Assembly (NCBI RefSeq): GCF_002858765.1
Contig: NZ_PJRP01000004.1
Span: forward strand, 1-64,000
DNA: 64,000 nucleotides
Source of the DNA: Cupriavidus pauculus
GTDB taxonomy: Bacteria > Pseudomonadota > Gammaproteobacteria > Burkholderiales > Burkholderiaceae
Reading direction: 5' to 3'
The translations under genes were made by a program, and so were the position numbers. Positions 60,833 through 64,000 of the stretch are shown piece by piece (positions within the stretch are counted from its first letter, which is position 1; each line of letters opens with the position of its first letter). The notes beneath the pieces are model-generated. The model was not told where the DNA came from. It worked only from the letters and a program-made list of their open reading frames with translations, and did no database searches.

Positions 60833-62437
60833 ATGAAAACAAGAATTATTCTCGCGGCCGTCGCTGCAGCGGCACTGAGCGCCTGCGGTGGCGGTTCCGA
60901 TTCGGGGGCGCCGTCGGCTACACCCGCGGCATTGTCCACGAAGCTATCCGGTACGGCCGCCGTGGGCGCGGCACTGCCGAATGCCACCGTGCAGGCCAAA
61001 TGCGCGTCCGGCAGTGGTTCGGCCACGACGGCGGCGGATGGCACGTTCGTCATCAACATCCCGGACGCCAAGCGTCCATGTGTGCTGAGCGTCACTACGG
61101 CAGACGACGTAACGTTGCATTCGGTGGTGGAGGCGGGCACGAGCACGAACGCCGTTGCCAACATCACGCCGCTGACCGAACTGATCACGGCATCGTTGGC
61201 GGGGGGCAACACCAAGGCCTTCTTCGACAGTTTCGACGCCACCGCCCAGTCGAAGTTGAACGCCGACGGCCTCCGCGGCGCGATCGACGCCGTCAAGTTG
61301 ATCCTGACCGGCACGGTGGATCTGGCCGGCGTAGATCCGCTCAAGGACACGCTGGTGGCCGCCCATGGCAGTACGCCGGGCAACGCGCTCGATCAGCGAC
61401 TCGACACGTTGGGCGCCGCGCTCGCGTCGTCGAAGACGTCGATTTCGGACCTGTCCGATGCGGTAGCCAGCAACAAGGGTTCGACGGACGGTATCAAGAC
61501 GCTGTTGAATCCCGCCTCCGCCACTTGTGCGTCCTACCGCAGTGGCAAATACCACAAGGTGGATCTGACTGCGAACACGATCCAGCGGTTCACCGTGGAT
61601 GCGGTCGCGCTCACACGCACCAATGACGCCACGAGCGCATCGGAGCAGTACGCAGCGAACGCTGCCGAAGCCTGCCGCTTTGGGAATACCGACGCCAGAC
61701 TGCTGGTTTCCAAATCGGGCATTGGGCTGGAGCGCCGTGCGGGCGCGGCGAGCCTGCTGATTCCGGAGCAGACCATTCCGCTGTCCGAACTCGCGGGCGA
61801 CTGGGTGGCGATGAGCTTTGAGCGTGAGACCAATCCGGGTAACTACGGCTCTGGCCTGATCCAGTTCAATGTGGATGGCGCAGGCAAGTTCACCAAAGCT
61901 GCCGATTGCGGCATGAGTGGTTGCGGCCAACCCTGGCCGGCCAGCGACTTGCCGACGTTCTCGGCCAACGCCAACGGCGGCTTTGACCTGACCGACACCA
62001 GTGGCACCGCCCGCGCGTTCGGCTTTAAGGGCGTAGATGGCCAACTGGGCATCGTGATCGTCCATGCGAACGGCTTCATGGTCGCAAGGCATCCGGTGGC
62101 ACGCGTGCTCCCGGTGGTCGGATTTACTAACGCCTATTGGGATGCTGCGTTGGACGCCGCAGGTGTCACGGATATCACCACGTTCTCCAACACCGTGATT
62201 GCCGTCGATGCGGCGACCCGTACCTATACGCGACAGCGCAACGACGGACGCATCGACACGTGGCAAGACAACGCGCCGTTTACAGGCGTGCGTTATCGCC
62301 CGCTCGTGGCGCCCGTCAATGGCCTTCCCGGTGCGGCCGAGTCCATCGGCATGAGCCTGTCGAACACCGGCCTAACCGTTTCCATCAACGTCAACCCGAC
62401 CAACCCGTTCTACTCAATCTCGATCGACCGACCGTAA
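60833..62437 (+). CDS. Lipoprotein of unknown function
   Basis: 534 aa. Lipobox LSACGGGS places the lipidated Cys near residue 18, and a short Gly/Ser linker follows. The N-terminal mature part (AAVGAALPNATVQAKCASGS, ADGTFVINIP) looks like a small Ig-like/carboxypeptidase-regulatory repeat; the C-terminal 350 residues are beta-rich with scattered Cys (TCASYRSGKYHKV, AACRFGNTD, DCGMSGCGQPWP). The nature of the ligand is unknown. A strong terminator follows. Confidence 0.88.
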   Translation: MKTRIILAAVAAAALSACGGGSDSGAPSATPAALSTKLSGTAAVGAALPNATVQAKCASGSGSATTAADGTFVINIPDAKRPCVLSVTTADDVTLHSVVEAGTSTNAVANITPLTELITASLAGGNTKAFFDSFDATAQSKLNADGLRGAIDAVKLILTGTVDLAGVDPLKDTLVAAHGSTPGNALDQRLDTLGAALASSKTSISDLSDAVASNKGSTDGIKTLLNPASATCASYRSGKYHKVDLTANTIQRFTVDAVALTRTNDATSASEQYAANAAEACRFGNTDARLLVSKSGIGLERRAGAASLLIPEQTIPLSELAGDWVAMSFERETNPGNYGSGLIQFNVDGAGKFTKAADCGMSGCGQPWPASDLPTFSANANGGFDLTDTSGTARAFGFKGVDGQLGIVIVHANGFMVARHPVARVLPVVGFTNAYWDAALDAAGVTDITTFSNTVIAVDAATRTYTRQRNDGRIDTWQDNAPFTGVRYRPLVAPVNGLPGAAESIGMSLSNTGLTVSINVNPTNPFYSISIDRP

Positions 62438-62468
62438 GGCGAACTAGCTGGCCGACGGTCTGCACCGG

Positions 62469-62502
62469 GCCCCGAACGACTTCGGTCGTGCGGGGCTTTT
62501 TA
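62469..62502 (+). terminator. Intrinsic terminator after the lipoprotein gene
   Basis: GCCCCG (62469-62474) pairs with CGGGGC (62491-62496), inner ACGAC with GTCGT around the stable tetraloop TTCG, and TTTTT follows. It lies 31 bases after the stop codon. Confidence 0.92.
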
Positions 62503-62663
62503 ACTGCTAGGCGATTGGTCTAACGGGGTTGTCGATCGATTGACGCGTTGGCAGGCTCACGGGCGTTTCGCGGCGTTAGTTCAATCGCTTAAAGGCCCTT
62601 CCCGAAGAGAGGGCTTGAAACCACCTGTTAAACGGTGGCTATCGTGCATTAAGAGGTATCGGC

Positions 62664-63620
62664 TCAATCCAGCGAGATCTTGCCGTGTTCAACTACCTCG
62701 GCCCATCGTTTGCTTTCCTTTTCCATAAGGCGCGTCATATCCGCGCTGGAACCCGGATACGGTCTTGCGCCTTGCTCTGCCAGTTGCGTAACGAAGCGCT
62801 TGTCCCTGGACGCGACAAGCAGAGCGTCCTGCAGCTTCTTCACGATCTCAGGTTTTGTCCCGGCGGGCGCCATGAGGCCGTACCACGATTCTACAACCGC
62901 ATCCTTGACTCCCGCTTCGGCGAACGTTGGTACATTGGGAATCGCTGGGTCTCGCTTCTCGCTAGCGACGGCCAACAGGCGGACCTTGCCGGCCTTTGCA
63001 TAGGGCAGCACATTCGGGAGATTTGCAAAGATGAGCTGCACCTGACCTGACAGCAAATCCACCCCTGCGGGACCGGCGCCCTTGTACGGGACATGTACAA
63101 ACTCGGCTCCCGTGCGGGACATGAACAATTCGCCAATGAGCTGATTGATCGAGCCCATGCCAGCCGAGGCCATGTTTAGCTTGCCGGGATTCGCTTTCGA
63201 GTAGCTGACGAGTTCCGAGACGTTCTTGGCGGGCGTGTTGTTCGACACCGCCAGCACATTTGATACGGTTGCGAACGTCGCTATTGGGATGAGCTGCTTG
63301 GGATCGTACGACAGGCGCTTGGTTAGCAGGGGCTGGACAGCCTGCCCCATGGAGCCTAGCAGGAGGGTGTAGCCGTCGGGGGCGGCCTTGGCAACGATTC
63401 CCGCGCCAATCGCGCCTCCAGCACCTGCCTTGTTGTCGACCACGACAGGCTGCTTTAGCTGTTCTCCCATATGCTCGGCAACGATGCGTCCCATCAGGTT
63501 GACGGTGCCGCCAGCCGCAAACGGCACGACCAGCATGATCGGCTTCGAGGGATAGGTCTCCGCACTCGCACTCATGGACAGTGCGGTCGCGGACAGAAAT
63601 ACGGCGATGGACTTCAACAT
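62664..63620 (-). CDS. Tripartite tricarboxylate receptor-like protein (Bug/TctC family)
   Basis: 318 aa periplasmic binding protein, start at 63620 with AAGGAG upstream. Signal peptide SIAVFLSATALSMSASA. Family marks: YPSKPIMLVVPFAAGGTVNLMGRIVAEHM, APDGYTLLLGSMGQAVQPLL and VHVPYKGAGPA. Bug proteins bind small carboxylates; many have no linked TctAB transport genes. It follows the lyase-like gene by 25 bases. Confidence 0.93.
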   Translation of the reverse strand: MLKSIAVFLSATALSMSASAETYPSKPIMLVVPFAAGGTVNLMGRIVAEHMGEQLKQPVVVDNKAGAGGAIGAGIVAKAAPDGYTLLLGSMGQAVQPLLTKRLSYDPKQLIPIATFATVSNVLAVSNNTPAKNVSELVSYSKANPGKLNMASAGMGSINQLIGELFMSRTGAEFVHVPYKGAGPAGVDLLSGQVQLIFANLPNVLPYAKAGKVRLLAVASEKRDPAIPNVPTFAEAGVKDAVVESWYGLMAPAGTKPEIVKKLQDALLVASRDKRFVTQLAEQGARPYPGSSADMTRLMEKESKRWAEVVEHGKISLD

Positions 63621-63645
63621 CTCAGTGTCTCCTTTGTGGCTGGCT

Positions 63646-64000
63646 TTAAGCAACCAGTCTGGCAACGGCGTCATTCAAGCTGAACTGGGCACGAATCAAG
63701 CGGCTACGTGCTTCACTTGCCCACTGTCGATCTGCGGCGCGTTCCTCCGCTGCTCGCTCCAGCAAGCGTGAGACCTGATGTGGCCCGACACTGCCCTCGG
63801 TAATGCGAGTCTCCACAAAGCGGCGCGGATCAAGCGCTTCCCTGACGGCGGAATCGCCCAAGTTCAGTACGATGCCGGTGGTTTCGATGGCTGCTTCGTC
63901 GAGACGAGCGCTCGTTAGCTGATCGGGCGTCAATCCTTGTGCTACCGCATTGCGGACTGCCCGGGCAACGATGTGGTGGACCTGCCGGAATGACAGCCCA
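63646..64000 (-). CDS. C-terminus of an argininosuccinate lyase-like protein (5' end outside window)
   Basis: 118 residues visible, open across the right edge (the incoming frame reads GLSFRQVHHIVARAVRNAVA). GLSFRQVHHIV corresponds to the C-terminal helix motif GLPFR.AH.IVG of argininosuccinate lyases, followed by a roughly 90-residue tail longer than in ArgH. Placed beside a Bug receptor, it is more likely a catabolic fumarate-lyase relative than ArgH proper. Confidence 0.78.
   Translation of the reverse strand, partial: GLSFRQVHHIVARAVRNAVAQGLTPDQLTSARLDEAAIETTGIVLNLGDSAVREALDPRRFVETRITEGSVGPHQVSRLLERAAEERAADRQWASEARSRLIRAQFSLNDAVARLVA

Noticed and set aside
1..64000. tRNA, rRNA, CRISPR arrays, intact insertion sequences and prophage genes
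   Set aside because: I saw no transposase or integrase motif, no repeat-spacer pattern and no tRNA-like cloverleaf ends while reading both strands; tRNAs are hard to exclude fully by eye.

Overview
The window looks like a chromosome segment from a high-GC betaproteobacterium of the Burkholderiaceae; Cupriavidus or a close relative is my best guess. This rests on strong GC bias at third codon positions, Bug/TctC-type receptors, many LysR/MarR/TetR/GntR regulators, a DUF3562-like protein and pyoverdine-like siderophore genes. The genus is an inference. I see no rRNA, tRNA, CRISPR array, prophage or intact insertion sequence.

Region 1 (1-24649, all + strand) is the 3' half of a hydroxamate siderophore locus. 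A giant NRPS, cut by the left edge, reads A(Ser)-PCP-C-A-PCP-C-A-PCP-E-C-A-PCP-E and lacks a thioesterase domain. A stand-alone HGGGF/GDSAGG esterase overlaps its stop codon. Next come an IucB-type acetyltransferase, a PvdA-like ornithine N5-monooxygenase, a twin-arginine FAD amine oxidase, a PvdQ-like Ntn acylase, a PepSY membrane protein and a PvdE-like cyclic peptide exporter. The set suggests an acylated peptide with N-acetyl-N-hydroxyornithine units that is exported to the periplasm, deacylated and perhaps oxidised there. A 1,100 bp stretch of the NRPS is present twice with no difference that I can see.

Region 2 (24989-29631, - strand) is a four-gene operon of secreted proteins and lipoproteins of unknown function, one with a long Ala/Ser-rich insert. 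Its terminator is clear. Upstream lies 1.4 kb of orphan, lower-GC sequence (29632-31046). Then comes a cysteine desulfurase fused to a DUF442/Blh-like domain (31047-32564), preceded by two inverted repeats.

Region 3 (32807-47269, - strand) is a catabolic and uptake block. It holds three separate NitT/TauT-type ABC transporters (one is tauABC-like), an acyl-CoA synthetase, a PaaI-type thioesterase, a BAAT-like hydrolase, a zinc-type oxidoreductase, a class II aldolase and a GntR regulator.

Region 4 (47501-54260) is mixed: pyrrolidone-carboxylate peptidase divergent from a LysR gene, a tandem pair of paralogous secreted proteins, a displaced LysR 3' fragment, a DUF3562-like gene, a TTC38-like protein, two small genes and a TauE/SafE permease.

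Region 5 (54452-64000) carries MarR with enoyl-CoA hydratase (sharing an operator sequence), MocR, thiolase divergent from TetR (18 bp inverted repeat between them), a LuxR-type regulator, a lipoprotein with a good terminator, a Bug receptor and the C-terminus of an argininosuccinate lyase-like protein that runs off the right edge.
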